The notes: a model not told the origin generated them from the letters alone. 34,082 bases of DNA from Acetobacteraceae bacterium (GCA_947476855.1 CANJSR010000007.1:1-34082), one strand, 5' to 3'; counted from the stretch's first letter, positions 1-8,119 are shown. Numbers and translations: made by a program.

Positions 1-259
1 ACCCGACTATCATGCTCTCGAACGCGTTCGTCTCATCGACCGAGAGTTGGACTTCGATCAGCGGCTTTCGTACCGATGCCCAGTAGCTGACGGGGAAAGA
101 TGAATCGCTGGTCGCCACAAAGGTCACGTAGAACCAATCGGCACTGAAATAATTGTTGGATACAACCCTCGCGTCGACTGCGGTATTCACAACCGCTCCG
201 TCGACGAGCACTTGAAGCCGTGGACGCCGCGCTATGGCTGACGCACTATCCGACGGCAT
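1..259 (-). CDS. Baseplate hub / late-control gpD-like protein, N-terminal part (cut by window edge)
   Basis: An open frame starts at ATG 259 and runs off the left edge, giving 86 codons. The readable part begins MPSDSASAIARRPRLQVLVDG and continues with beta-rich sequence (FYVTFVATSD, then LIEVQLSVDE), as in the first barrel of hub proteins of the gpD / VgrG / T4 gp27 type. Its start overlaps the stop of the LysM gene by 14 bp. Seen: frame, overlap and position after a gpU-like and a gpX-like gene. Known: P2 places gpD directly after gpX, and gpD forms the hub beneath the tail tube. Inferred: the assignment, because two thirds or more of the protein lies outside the window. Another baseplate protein with a similar barrel cannot be excluded. 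Confidence 0.6.
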   Translation of the reverse strand, partial: MPSDSASAIARRPRLQVLVDGAVVNTAVDARVVSNNYFSADWFYVTFVATSDSSFPVSYWASVRKPLIEVQLSVDETNAFESMIVG

Positions 260-431
260 ACTGTTTCCGACCCACACTAACAGACGGAGGCAACTTGATC
301 GTCTGAAGGCCACTCAAAACCGGGTCCGACAGGCCATTCAGTCGAGCGATCTCCTCCCACCGGGTTGCATCATCGAGATACCTTGCTGCGACCTGGAACA
401 AGTTTCCGCCGGATATGACTACTGTTCTCAT
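246..431 (-). CDS. LysM-like tail protein (gpX-like)
   Basis: This protein of 61 residues has a LysM-like pattern: a hydrophobic start, then GGNLFQVAARYLDDATRWEE, IARLNGLSDP and a closing basic stretch. In P2-like tails the small LysM protein gpX sits between gpU and gpD and helps assemble the baseplate, probably near the hub; this gene has the same place here. It lies 6 bp after the gpU-like gene and overlaps the next gene by 14 bp, so the three are probably translated together. The domain call comes from the pattern of residues; the gpX role comes from size and gene order. Confidence 0.7.
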   Translation of the reverse strand: MRTVVISGGNLFQVAARYLDDATRWEEIARLNGLSDPVLSGLQTIKLPPSVSVGRKQYAVG

Positions 432-437
432 GCGCCT

Positions 438-1127
438 CTACCCCTCACCCAGGGACTTCGCGATACGCCTCGCATAGGCTCGGCCGAGAACCGCCCGCGC
501 CACTTGCCGTACCTGGGACGCTACGGACTTCGTCAGTGGATTCAGCGAAGTGTCGCTCGCGTTGCGTTCAGCAGTCAGCACATCATCTTCCGCGCTGAGA
601 ACCAGAGCAGCCACTACCTCTGCGACCTCCGCCACCGACACCTGTCCCCCTAAGTCGGTCACCGGACGTTCCATCGCCAGAGCTATTCGTTCCGCCCAGG
701 TCTCACTGACACTAGCCAACGCTGCCACGTCCCGCTGTAGGCTTCGTTCTCCGGCTGACAGGTCTGAGGCCGCTTCTTGAGTGGAGTTATCGAGAACCGA
801 GCATGATACCTGGTAGGGTATCCACTGGCCTGACTGAAAATCAGCCGAGAACTGGCGAACGATCACATCAAGCTGGAAGGTATCCCATTGGAGAGTAACC
901 CGCTCTCCCGTCGTTCGCAGCCGGTCAAGGCTTCGCGCTCGGGTAGTTGCATCCGATCCAGAAAGCGTTCCCGAGAAGCTGATATCGGTATCGTCTGCCC
1001 CGAGCCGATCAATGATCCGCCTACCATCACCCAGACGGTGCACAACGGTACGATGGGTTCCCCCGTACTTTACAGCGGCAGGAACCTCAAAGTCACGGAG
1101 AGCAATCGGGCCAATCGTGATCGCCAT
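438..1127 (-). CDS. Tail protein, gpU-like
   Basis: A protein of 229 residues if started at ATG 1127, which has AAGG eight bases upstream; ATG 1142 would add MKANA. The first 130 residues contain a basic segment (THRTVVHRLGDGRRIIDRLG) followed by DDTDISFSGTLSG and a region rich in arginine and leucine, the arrangement seen in gpU-type tail-tip or tail-completion proteins. The C-terminal 100 residues are helical and rich in alanine, and are not typical of P2 gpU, so this is a longer relative with an added domain. It sits between the tape-measure-like gene and the LysM gene, as U does in P2. A DNA-circularisation type protein is the main alternative. Confidence 0.55.
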   Translation of the reverse strand: MAITIGPIALRDFEVPAAVKYGGTHRTVVHRLGDGRRIIDRLGADDTDISFSGTLSGSDATTRARSLDRLRTTGERVTLQWDTFQLDVIVRQFSADFQSGQWIPYQVSCSVLDNSTQEAASDLSAGERSLQRDVAALASVSETWAERIALAMERPVTDLGGQVSVAEVAEVVAALVLSAEDDVLTAERNASDTSLNPLTKSVASQVRQVARAVLGRAYARRIAKSLGEG

Positions 1128-1164
1128 CGCATTTGCCTTCATCTGAACGGGAGCTTCGGCGACA

Positions 1165-2100
1165 TCAGTAAGCCGCGGACAGCGGCCCCCAGGTAGGAAT
1201 CACCCGTGGATCGACACCCGAGGGACCACGGTTTGGTTGAGACAGTGTCCGCTCCAGGTGCCTGGTGATCCATTGCCCGAGCGCATTACCATCCAGATGA
1301 ATCGCCCCAATTGTCGGCCGCTCATTGGATGGGGAACCCATCGGTTCCGCCGGTGCCGCGGCGGCCGGCGCATCAACGCCACCTGACCCCATGGGCCATC
1401 GGGAACCAAAGCCGTATGGATCAACGCCATTTCGAACCGGATACGTATCGTTGTCAATCAGAATTTCCGAGACCGCCGTTGGTGCGTACTGCCGTCCTAT
1501 CCAGACCGAAGGAGCCCTAGCATTCCATCGAAGAGGAGGAGACCGTTGCGGTCCGAATACTAACCTCTCACTTGTCGACGGAGCCGACGCTACCACCGCG
1601 TTCTGCCGACGGTCCACCAGACGTTCTGTCCACGACGGCTGGACCTGAAACTGAGGCGCCTCGGCCTCCCCGTCGGAGGTACGGGATATCGACGGGATAG
1701 AATGCGAGTACGGTTCCAAGCGCAAGCGGTTTGTCGTCAAGGTCCCACTCAGAATGGGGCTACCAGACGTTGATCGATGGTACTTCAAGTCCGCCATGAC
1801 ACCGTGCCGTAGTCCGCTCCTGCGTCGCCGTCCTTGCGTATCATGGCCTTCTTCCACTCGCCGCTCGGGGTGCACCGATGGCCCTTCAGCACTCACTTCA
1901 TTGCGCTCCTTCCGGTAGGTGCGGACGAAAGGCGCAATCCCCGCGAGCCCCATCAACGTTACACGCCGCTGCTTCACCAAGCCGCTTGCCCGCTGCAGAA
2001 AGTTATTGCCTCTTCGTCTCGATGACGCCCGGCCCAGCGACCTGGGCAGTCGACCAGAGCGGGTCGTCGATTGAGCGTATCGTGCTAGTTTCATAGACAT
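1165..2100 (-). CDS. Short tape-measure-like tail protein
   Basis: A protein of 311 residues in the position of the tape-measure gene, after the tail-assembly chaperone and before the gpU-like gene. The N-terminus is very basic and is followed by one short hydrophobic stretch (VTLMGLAGIAPFV, about residues 48-60). The middle is low in order, with many Pro, Ser and Arg. The C-terminus (HLDGNALGQWITRHLERTL, then GVDPRVIPTWG) resembles the closing segment of tape-measure proteins in alphaproteobacterial prophages; I recall this pattern and cannot check it here. At 311 residues it is much shorter than usual for contractile phages (P2 gpT is about 800). It may be a degenerate or minimal tape measure, or only the C-terminal part of one. 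No continuation is visible in another frame upstream. Confidence 0.5.
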   Translation of the reverse strand: MSMKLARYAQSTTRSGRLPRSLGRASSRRRGNNFLQRASGLVKQRRVTLMGLAGIAPFVRTYRKERNEVSAEGPSVHPERRVEEGHDTQGRRRRSGLRHGVMADLKYHRSTSGSPILSGTLTTNRLRLEPYSHSIPSISRTSDGEAEAPQFQVQPSWTERLVDRRQNAVVASAPSTSERLVFGPQRSPPLRWNARAPSVWIGRQYAPTAVSEILIDNDTYPVRNGVDPYGFGSRWPMGSGGVDAPAAAAPAEPMGSPSNERPTIGAIHLDGNALGQWITRHLERTLSQPNRGPSGVDPRVIPTWGPLSAAY

Positions 2101-2179
2101 CTACTGATCCATCAAATGCACGTGAGCTTGAAGCTCAACTGTCTTCATAACAGATCAACACGCATCCAAGGTCAGCGGA

Positions 2180-2350
2180 CTAAGTCCAAGACTGCGCTTC
2201 CCAGTCGAACGTGTGCCCTTCTAGAGAGCCGATGGCGATAACGAACGCAATGCGCTCATCGCTCGGGAGAGAGAATGCGACATCGAACGGCACCCCGTTC
2301 CGGACCAGATACAGACAGTCGGCCAAGACGGGGTGCCGAGCTAGTTTCCC
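2180..2350 (-). CDS. -1 frame extension of the tail-assembly chaperone (E'/GT-like)
   Basis: In the -1 frame of the chaperone, coding continues from the slippery heptamer to TAG at 2182-2180 with 54 codons after AAC. The peptide contains HPVLADCLYLVRNGVPFDV, SLPSDERIAFVIAIGSLEG and ends in DWEAQSWT, a pattern I recognise from conserved small proteins beside tail genes of alphaproteobacterial prophages. There is no ATG or GTG with a Shine-Dalgarno site; the only early start is a poor TTG. A TGA in this frame lies just upstream of the overlap. The simplest reading is a fusion of 115 plus 54, giving a protein of 169 residues made by frameshifting, as for lambda G-GT and P2 E-E'. Independent translation from the TTG is the alternative. 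Confidence 0.75.
   Translation of the reverse strand, partial: GKLARHPVLADCLYLVRNGVPFDVAFSLPSDERIAFVIAIGSLEGHTFDWEAQSWT
2288..2350 (-). promoter_or_regulatory. Programmed -1 ribosomal frameshift signal
   Basis: On the minus strand the last sense codons of the chaperone read GCG GGA AAC and then TAG, which places the heptamer G GGA AAC (2350-2344) in the correct phase for simultaneous -1 slippage. After a 5-nt spacer (2343-2339) there is a perfect 11-bp inverted repeat, CGGCACCCCGT (2338-2328) with ACGGGGTGCCG (2298-2288), enclosing 29 nt. Slippery site, spacer length and strong stem match the standard design for -1 frameshifting. The efficiency cannot be read from the sequence. Confidence 0.85.
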
Positions 2351-2688
2351 GCGGTAGGGACCGCGGTGTCAGCGTCCGATTTGCCTTCCTGGTCGACTAC
2401 CTCGGCAACTGCTTCCATGCCGTCCTCACCGAGCCTATCAACCAGGGACTCGATCTGAGCTTCAGACGTTGGCGTTGGCACGGGAACGTGATCAATCTCC
2501 GTTACTGAAACCGCGAGCATCGCCATCGACAGCCACGGCTGGTTCTGCGCCAAGATCGGGCCGGCTGCCTTCAGAAGACGGAGCGTGTCCAACGCGGTCA
2601 ATCGGCGAACTTTCAGGCTACGACCGCGTCCGTCTCGAACGTCGACAGTGCGCAACGCGGAGGCGATGAGCTGCTCAGTCGGTGTCAT
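2341..2688 (-). CDS. Tail-assembly chaperone (gpE/gpG-like)
   Basis: A protein of 115 residues. Tail-assembly chaperones bind the tape-measure protein before tail-tube polymerisation. The segment VRRLTALDTLRLLKAAGP near residue 30, the following SMAMLAVSVTEIDHVPVPTP, and an acidic C-terminal part are what I recognise as the conserved chaperone pattern in these prophages. ATG 2688 directly follows the TAA of the tail-tube gene. The gene ends in a GGGAAAC slippery site followed at once by its stop and a strong stem-loop, so a fraction of ribosomes should make a longer product with the downstream -1 frame. Placement between tube and tape measure supports the call independently of sequence similarity. 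Confidence 0.85.
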   Translation of the reverse strand: MTPTEQLIASALRTVDVRDGRGRSLKVRRLTALDTLRLLKAAGPILAQNQPWLSMAMLAVSVTEIDHVPVPTPTSEAQIESLVDRLGEDGMEAVAEVVDQEGKSDADTAVPTAGN

Positions 2689-3117
2689 TTATACCCTCCG
2701 CCGACGTGCCGCGTAGAATTCAAGTTTCTGCTTCACGGCCGCGTCCCCCTTCCAGACACCTGCGTTGGCAAGACGAAAGACGGCCCCGTCATACTGATAT
2801 GTCGACACTGAACCATCCGTCTCAGTCACATACTGGTACATCGTTGAAGGTACCGGCATACGACCTTCGTAGTGCTGCTGTTCGGACGAGGAGATGAAGT
2901 CATCAAGGACAGAATTTCCGCGCTCGACCTCGAAGCTCCCCTCCCACCCTCGGGGCAGTTCCGCCCCGAGTTGAGTGCCGTCGATGCGGTTGACCCGGAT
3001 CGACTGCGTCAACTGCCGGCTCTCGAAAGAGGTTACGTGTGAAAGGTCTACCCGACCGTTGGGTCCCATCACGACGAGCTGGGTGTCTTTGCCGATGGAA
3101 AAGGCGGTAAGCGACAT
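2689..3117 (-). CDS. Phage tail tube protein
   Basis: A protein of 142 residues located directly after the sheath gene. Tail tube proteins form the stacked hexameric rings inside the contractile sheath. Visible features fit the family: a beta-rich sequence with SIGKDTQLVVMGPNGRVDLS at the N-terminus, the segment GWEGSFEVERGNSVLDDF in the middle and a QKLEFYAARRRRV end. Length is in the usual range of 130 to 180 residues. The tube-after-sheath order is the same as FI-FII in P2. The stop TAA abuts the ATG of the chaperone gene, which suggests coupled translation. Confidence 0.82.
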   Translation of the reverse strand: MSLTAFSIGKDTQLVVMGPNGRVDLSHVTSFESRQLTQSIRVNRIDGTQLGAELPRGWEGSFEVERGNSVLDDFISSSEQQHYEGRMPVPSTMYQYVTETDGSVSTYQYDGAVFRLANAGVWKGDAAVKQKLEFYAARRRRV

Positions 3118-3132
3118 TATCTACTCCTGATC

Positions 3133-4695
3133 CTAGCCGGGTTGACCGGACGGCAACGTCTGCCGTGCCACCTGCACCGTCTGGCCGCCTTCAACGTTGA
3201 CGATGAACTTCTCGTTAATAGACTGGTACTGAATCTGTACGTCTGCCTGGACATAACCCAGACCAGTACGCGAAGCTGGATTGTTCGACCGGTCGCAGAT
3301 CACACTGAAGGGCAAGGCTCCATCGGTGCTGCCAAGCAGACCTTGACCAAGCATCCCCTGAAGGAACGACATCAATGTCGCACGGACGTTCCGGAAGAGG
3401 TCTGAATTGATCAATGCGCCGACGTAGCGTCCCATTCCTCCCGCGAGCGTGGCGGCGATGAAGTTTGTCAAGCGTGTGTAGTTGTCACCATTCACGGCAG
3501 GATTCGAGGAGGAGTTATGACCGCCGCGGACACCCCAGTAGTTTCCACCAGGTTGCGGATTGCTGATCAGGTCTATGCCGGCCTCCAACAACACCGCAAT
3601 CTCGGCCGCGGAATAGGAAGCAGACTCACCCGACCCGGGTGTTCCCGACTTCTGACTGCCGATGATTCCATACAGCGGCTTGTTCAGGCTCGATTGTTCC
3701 GGTGAAAGATTGGCCAGCCTGCCTGCAACGAACCCTTGTGGTGAGACCAGTCGAATGACCTCATTGGTCTGATCGGACCACCAGAGCCAGTCGCCGAACA
3801 TCAGCTTGGCAGCGTAACTATCAAGCCCGACGAGATGTTTTGCAGCCGTAGCCGCATGAATCTGATCGCCGGCCTGCGTTGTCAGGATCATGTAAGCACC
3901 CTCTTGGATGCCAAAGCTGGCCTGAGTGGTCCAGGTGGATGCGTCATCGCAGTCGGCCAGCACCACGATCCCACAGCGCTGTCCACGCAGCGCGTACATG
4001 CCTCGCCGCGGCGAGACATCGATGCCGATCAGATGACTTCCAGCTACGCCGTCGGCCCCGTCTGTGCCCGCCGCCGCTGAACCAAGCGTAATTCGAAACG
4101 ACGCCTGTTCTACGATGGCGCCGCCGTGGCTGACGACAATCAACTGGGAGGCCCCACGGTGCGGCCCCTGGCCGCCATTGACCGCTGATGCCAGGCCTTG
4201 CCAGAATGCCGCGCCCGCACCTGTCAGGTTGTCAAATACCTCCGGTGAGACACCAGGCAAGACAACTGTCAGGCGCCAGGCGTTCGGGCGCGAACTCGGT
4301 TCCAATGCAACGGTAATCGTATTGCCCAGCGATCCCGAGTGCAGCGCAGTGAACAGAACCGTCGTGCCAGGAACGTTGGCCTGCGCCGCGGTGTCCGTAC
4401 CATCCGTTACCCGGATGCACCGGAAGTTCTGTGCACCCTGTTGCACGGCCGTCGCAACCTGCGTCCCCAGGTCGTGCTTCCTCGGCATAACCGGACCGAA
4501 ACCGCGCGCATGGTCGCTCATGGAAGAGACGATGACAGGCTGATCGACCGGACCCCATGAGGAGGTCCCAACGACCCCCATCACATCAGTCGGGACACCG
4601 TTCAGAATAAGATTCTGCGGCGCCGTGATCTGAACATAAAGGTCGGGAACAATCAGGGCCGTCGTGTTAATGGTTCCGCGTGGAACGACTGGCAT
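3133..4695 (-). CDS. Phage tail sheath protein (contractile tail)
   Basis: A protein of 520 residues, the usual size for sheath proteins, which polymerise around the tail tube and contract on infection. The N-terminal part has the family pattern GVVGTSSWGPVDQPVIVSS (about residues 40-58), followed by a variable, glycine-rich middle that would form the outer domain. The C-terminal third carries ISNPQPGGNYWGVRGGHNSS and a closing region with VICDRSNNP and the beta-strand VQADVQIQYQSINEKFIVNV, typical of the sheath C-terminal domain. This gene shows that the element encodes a myovirus-type tail. ATG 4695 lies 5 bp after the stop of the small gene 4701-4850. Confidence 0.93.
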   Translation of the reverse strand: MPVVPRGTINTTALIVPDLYVQITAPQNLILNGVPTDVMGVVGTSSWGPVDQPVIVSSMSDHARGFGPVMPRKHDLGTQVATAVQQGAQNFRCIRVTDGTDTAAQANVPGTTVLFTALHSGSLGNTITVALEPSSRPNAWRLTVVLPGVSPEVFDNLTGAGAAFWQGLASAVNGGQGPHRGASQLIVVSHGGAIVEQASFRITLGSAAAGTDGADGVAGSHLIGIDVSPRRGMYALRGQRCGIVVLADCDDASTWTTQASFGIQEGAYMILTTQAGDQIHAATAAKHLVGLDSYAAKLMFGDWLWWSDQTNEVIRLVSPQGFVAGRLANLSPEQSSLNKPLYGIIGSQKSGTPGSGESASYSAAEIAVLLEAGIDLISNPQPGGNYWGVRGGHNSSSNPAVNGDNYTRLTNFIAATLAGGMGRYVGALINSDLFRNVRATLMSFLQGMLGQGLLGSTDGALPFSVICDRSNNPASRTGLGYVQADVQIQYQSINEKFIVNVEGGQTVQVARQTLPSGQPG

Positions 4696-4700
4696 GGTCG

Positions 4701-4850
4701 TCAGACTCCCGGATAAAGTGTCGCGGCAACGCGGACCACGAAGGCTGCGTGCTCACTGTTCAGGATTTGGTCAATCGCAGTCATGCCTTCGACGACGTCA
4801 CCGCGACGGAATGCTCCAAATGAGCGTGTTACTACCAACAGAAACCCCAC
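4701..4850 (-). CDS. Small conserved phage protein between head-tail joining genes and sheath
   Basis: A reading frame of 49 residues filling the gap before the sheath gene. GTG 4850 is preceded by GAGGAG with an 8-nt spacer, an excellent ribosome-binding site; another GTG nine bases earlier would leave no spacer. The protein reads MGFLLVVTRSFGAFRRGD, then VVEGMTAIDQILNSEHAAFV and VRVAATLYPGV. The pattern of a beta-strand start, GDVV, then an alanine-rich helix and HAAFVVRV is one I associate with small proteins at this place in related prophages. The function is not known; it may take part in head-tail connection. It is too short for most gene callers at default limits. Confidence 0.72.
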   Translation of the reverse strand: MGFLLVVTRSFGAFRRGDVVEGMTAIDQILNSEHAAFVVRVAATLYPGV

Positions 4851-4862
4851 AGGGGACACTCC

Positions 4863-5672
4863 TCACGCCGTAAACTCGGCGGCATTCAGGGAAAGATGGC
4901 CAAACAGCATTGCTGGCAGAACTTCCATGACAGTCGTTGGATACTCTACCGTGTATATCAGGTCTCGCCGGTACAGCAGGGCATTCTGGGCCTGGTCATA
5001 TACAGATGTGCCCTTGTAAAGCACGCGGGCTCTCGTCCGATCTGCAAGGTCCAGAAATGCGTGCCGCACAAGTGCCTGATCTATGGCGGCGACCGTCACG
5101 TCACGCGCCACCGGGGTCGGACACCACGAGATCACCCGTAGATCGCGTTCCTGCCGGCGGACTTCAGTAAACCCAAGGCCGGATCGAACAACCCGCGCGA
5201 CCAGACCCGTCACACCCGGGATAGAGATGGTTGCATCTGTCAAATGGACGGGTCGGGAGGATCTGATCATCGCGGCAAAATTTGACGCTACAACACTGGG
5301 CGTATCACCATCCCGTGCTGGATAGACATAACTCCGCCCATCCACCAACAAGCCCGCTGCCTGATCGGCGGTCACCACACCACTGAAGGTCACCGCGTTA
5401 TCAGCGACAGTCGCTGTCAGAGTAGGCGGCGATGGAACGTCGTGCCACGATAGCGAATACCTGGTTGTTGTGTTCCCAACATCAGTATCCGGTGCAACCG
5501 TCACATTCACCGTCCCAGCCAACAGGTCCGCATTCAAAGCAGCCGGGCTTGGCCAGCCACGATACACGCGACACGGCACACCCAGGATACTGTCAGTATC
5601 TACGCCAGAGGGATATAAAGCGGACACAACCAGCCTGGCCAGTTCATCCTCGACATCCGCTAGATCAGCCAT
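4863..5672 (-). CDS. Phage protein, probable head-tail or tail completion
   Basis: A protein of 269 residues starting at ATG 5672, which overlaps the TGA of the previous gene by one base (TGATG). An in-frame ATG 33 bp upstream exists but would overlap the neighbour. The sequence starts with an acidic helix (MADLADVEDELARLVVSALYP), has a beta-rich, Thr/Val-rich middle that could form an Ig-like or barrel domain, and ends with a segment starting RVLYKGTSVYDQAQNALLYR that contains paired aromatic residues. I do not recognise a named family with certainty. Position between capsid and sheath genes suggests a tail terminator or joining protein. Confidence 0.6.
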   Translation of the reverse strand: MADLADVEDELARLVVSALYPSGVDTDSILGVPCRVYRGWPSPAALNADLLAGTVNVTVAPDTDVGNTTTRYSLSWHDVPSPPTLTATVADNAVTFSGVVTADQAAGLLVDGRSYVYPARDGDTPSVVASNFAAMIRSSRPVHLTDATISIPGVTGLVARVVRSGLGFTEVRRQERDLRVISWCPTPVARDVTVAAIDQALVRHAFLDLADRTRARVLYKGTSVYDQAQNALLYRRDLIYTVEYPTTVMEVLPAMLFGHLSLNAAEFTA

Positions 5673-6316
5673 CAGGGTGACGCCTGTCGAATGATCAGTC
5701 TCCAACCCAGGAAAGAACGCTCAGCGGCAACGATGATTCCTCGCATCCCGGCTTCGTCCTCAACCAGGTCCGCCGCTGCGATCGTCACGTCACTCAAGGG
5801 TGGCAGCAGAGCGGTCCACTGCGGCAAGGACATGTCCATCGGCAAACCAATGTGTGATGTCCCGCTCGTTGCCATCCCGAGCACGCTGGCTGGCCAGTCC
5901 CGCAGGACCAATGTCGTGCCGTCCTGCGTCAGGCCACCATACGCATTGCCACCGATACCCGCGGGCGCAACCGGACGCTTGATCGTCAGGGCCCGGTTGG
6001 TACGCACACAAAGAACCGGTTGCAGCGACTCCTGCGCGGCAACAAAGAAGGTTCCGCTGCCCTGTACCAAATAGTCACCAGGTTTGGTGTAAGCCGCGTC
6101 AAAGTGTCCATAGCACAAGGCATTTCCGTGTGCCGCTGTCTGACTGAAGCCGCTCGGCGTTGCACTGAATGCCACATGTAAGCGTAGGTAGCGATTCCGG
6201 GTTGACAACGGATTACTCGGTCCGTTGGGGCGGAAGGCATCCGTCTCGACACCGATACGGCGCGCCGTAAGGTTGTTTGCCCAGGCTATCCGATCCTCAA
6301 GGTATCGCGCATCCAT
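5672..6316 (-). CDS. Phage protein of unknown function in the head-tail region
   Basis: A protein of 214 residues between two other head-tail candidates. It begins MDARYLEDRIAWANNLTARR, has a central segment FDAAYTKPGDYLVQGSGTFF, a turn-rich stretch KRPVAPAGIGGNAYGGL, and ends with RSFLGWRLIIRQASP. The GDYLVQGSGTFFVA part looks like a region found in phage proteins that line up with a joining or stabilising role, but this is from memory and weak. The start follows the previous gene's stop without a gap, and the stop overlaps the next start by one base, so it belongs to a tightly coupled set. No signal peptide or membrane segment is present, consistent with a virion protein. Confidence 0.6.
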   Translation of the reverse strand: MDARYLEDRIAWANNLTARRIGVETDAFRPNGPSNPLSTRNRYLRLHVAFSATPSGFSQTAAHGNALCYGHFDAAYTKPGDYLVQGSGTFFVAAQESLQPVLCVRTNRALTIKRPVAPAGIGGNAYGGLTQDGTTLVLRDWPASVLGMATSGTSHIGLPMDMSLPQWTALLPPLSDVTIAAADLVEDEAGMRGIIVAAERSFLGWRLIIRQASP

Positions 6317-6694
6317 TCAGATCACCAGAGCCAACGACCCGGTCCGCAGTCCAGATCCAGGAGGAACACCAAGGAACTGGCAAAGTCGTCGTCGCCATTC
6401 GTCCAGCAGACGAAGTCGGTCACGCACTTCTTCCTTGTTGTGCGTCCAGACTGCTGCTTGTGCCGTATCGAGATTGTCGCTTGCCTTTGGAACCGCAAGT
6501 TCCAGTACAGCCAACGTACCAAGATAGCGGCGAACGATCACAAGTTCAGACTGTGATAAATTGGCGAACCTGAATTCCAACGCCCCAAGGACATTCAACT
6601 CCCCCGCACCAAACGAAGCACTAAGGCCCGTTCCCGCGGGCGGATAGCCGCAGAACCGCCGGACGTCAGTCCGCTCGGACTCGGTCAGTGACAT
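6317..6694 (-). CDS. Phage head-tail adaptor candidate
   Basis: A protein of 125 residues from ATG 6694 (an in-frame ATG 51 bp upstream exists but lies in sequence less like coding DNA). It begins MSLTESERTDVRRFCGYPP and is largely helical, with the segments LSQSELVIVRRYLGTLAVLE and EEVRDRLRLLDEWRRRLCQF. Small helical proteins directly after the major capsid gene are commonly head-completion or adaptor proteins that sit on the portal ring; that role is inferred from size, helical character and place. It is followed without a gap by the next phage gene. No named family was recognised. Confidence 0.6.
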   Translation of the reverse strand: MSLTESERTDVRRFCGYPPAGTGLSASFGAGELNVLGALEFRFANLSQSELVIVRRYLGTLAVLELAVPKASDNLDTAQAAVWTHNKEEVRDRLRLLDEWRRRLCQFLGVPPGSGLRTGSLALVI

Positions 6695-6796
6695 GGATGA
6701 CAACTTCCGGGTTCGGGAAATGGAAGCAGCGGCGGGCCGCTGCACCTCTGATCCAGCAGCCCGCGGGGCACCAACGCCCGCGGGACCACTTGATTA

Positions 6797-8119
6797 TCAG
6801 CCGATGTGTTCAACCACGACCGCCCGCTTGAACGCCGCGTTCGTGGCGGTCGGAATCGTGTTCGGCGTCGTCGTCGTATCGGAGGGAGCGCAGAAGCCGC
6901 CAATCCAATACCAGGACTGGGCAATGATCTGCTGCAGGCGATCGATCGCCTCCCGCGTTACCATTGCCACACCGTTGACAACCGAAACAATGGAGTCAGC
7001 CGGCACGACATCCGCCGCCGCCATCCCAGCGAAGTCACCTTCCACGAGAGCCCCCGCGCCACAAATGATCGGTCGGCGCACGACCTGTCCGGCAAGCGTC
7101 GGATGGGTCTGCACAAAGGTTTCATTTGTCGGAACAAACCGCAGACCAAGGAAGTCGTTCACCATCCCACGGCGGAACACCTGATTGGCCGATGTCGCGC
7201 CCTGGAACAACTGCCGAAAGTCCGGGTCGGAGAACAGTTGGCGAGCAGAGACGGGATCGAGGTAGCAGTTGTAGGCGCCGTCGATCTCGGGGACGGCGTT
7301 GAGACGCAGCTTGGTCACGGCATCGAGCAGCGCGCTCATGTTCAGCGTATCCACACCAGTGAGCTGCTGGGTATTGCCGCGGTTACCAGGGCGAATGATG
7401 GACGACGCGTTGGCGGCGACAACCGAGTTGCCCACGGTGGCGTCAACAACCGTCACGTTGCCGGACAGGGTGATCGTGCCAGAGATCCCACCGGGAGCGG
7501 TGGAGACATTCGTCACGTCAGCGGTCGTGGCAATGGCATTGTAGACGTTGGAACCAATCGTCACCGCCAGCGGCGTCGGGCCACTGAGGGTCTGCTGCAC
7601 GCCATTGACGAAGGTGTTCTGGAAGCCACGCAGATCGTCGACCGCGACCACGGGACCGGCGCTACCAAGCGTCGTACGGACCCGCGTGCTTCCGCCAAGA
7701 TAGGCTGCGAACAGCGCGTTGCGGGCCAGTTCGTCCAGGCTGCGAGCCGCCTGCTCGCCATTGGTGAAAGCGTTCTGGAGGAACTGCGAGACCAGACCGA
7801 CACGGCTCGTCACCATGTTGAGGTCGGTCGTGGCGGCATACAGGTTCATGACGATTGTATACTGCTCGACGCCCCAGGTGGTCGGGGTCAGGCCGTTATC
7901 GAGGTTCGTGTTGTTGCCAGGCGGCAGCGGCGTGGTAACTGCGGGCTTCAGCCCAGCCCGCGTCTTGGTCAGGGTCTCGCCAAGACCAACAGCGATCTCC
8001 ACCCGATCAGCCACGGCGCGAAAGCCGAGACGCGAACGCAGGGCGGTGTCGAACTCACGGTCCAGGAAGCCCTGTTGGATAATCGGCTGAAGGGCCGACG
8101 GGAAGCTCTGAATACCCAT
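6797..8119 (-). CDS. Major capsid protein
   Basis: A protein of 440 residues right after the scaffold-like gene. Head shells of tailed phages are built from HK97-fold capsid proteins. Visible support: an N-terminal helical arm (PSALQPIIQQGFLDREF), repeated capsid-like segments such as NLYAATTDLNMVTSRVGLVS, and a late portion with YLDPVSARQLFSDPDFRQLF and FRRGMVNDFLGLRFVPTNET, which matches the pattern of coat proteins where a small loop recognises a fixed site. A Thr/Val/Ser-rich beta insertion at about residues 185-250 looks like an added surface domain. Order portal-scaffold-capsid agrees. No capsid protease gene is visible, so the shell probably matures without proteolysis or with a host enzyme. 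Confidence 0.85.
   Translation of the reverse strand: MGIQSFPSALQPIIQQGFLDREFDTALRSRLGFRAVADRVEIAVGLGETLTKTRAGLKPAVTTPLPPGNNTNLDNGLTPTTWGVEQYTIVMNLYAATTDLNMVTSRVGLVSQFLQNAFTNGEQAARSLDELARNALFAAYLGGSTRVRTTLGSAGPVVAVDDLRGFQNTFVNGVQQTLSGPTPLAVTIGSNVYNAIATTADVTNVSTAPGGISGTITLSGNVTVVDATVGNSVVAANASSIIRPGNRGNTQQLTGVDTLNMSALLDAVTKLRLNAVPEIDGAYNCYLDPVSARQLFSDPDFRQLFQGATSANQVFRRGMVNDFLGLRFVPTNETFVQTHPTLAGQVVRRPIICGAGALVEGDFAGMAAADVVPADSIVSVVNGVAMVTREAIDRLQQIIAQSWYWIGGFCAPSDTTTTPNTIPTATNAAFKRAVVVEHIG

Noticed and set aside
2101..2179. Fifteen-codon frame (MKTVELQAHVHLMDQ) just before the tape-measure gene
   Set aside because: Too short, no ribosome-binding site and no recognised family; at most a leader.
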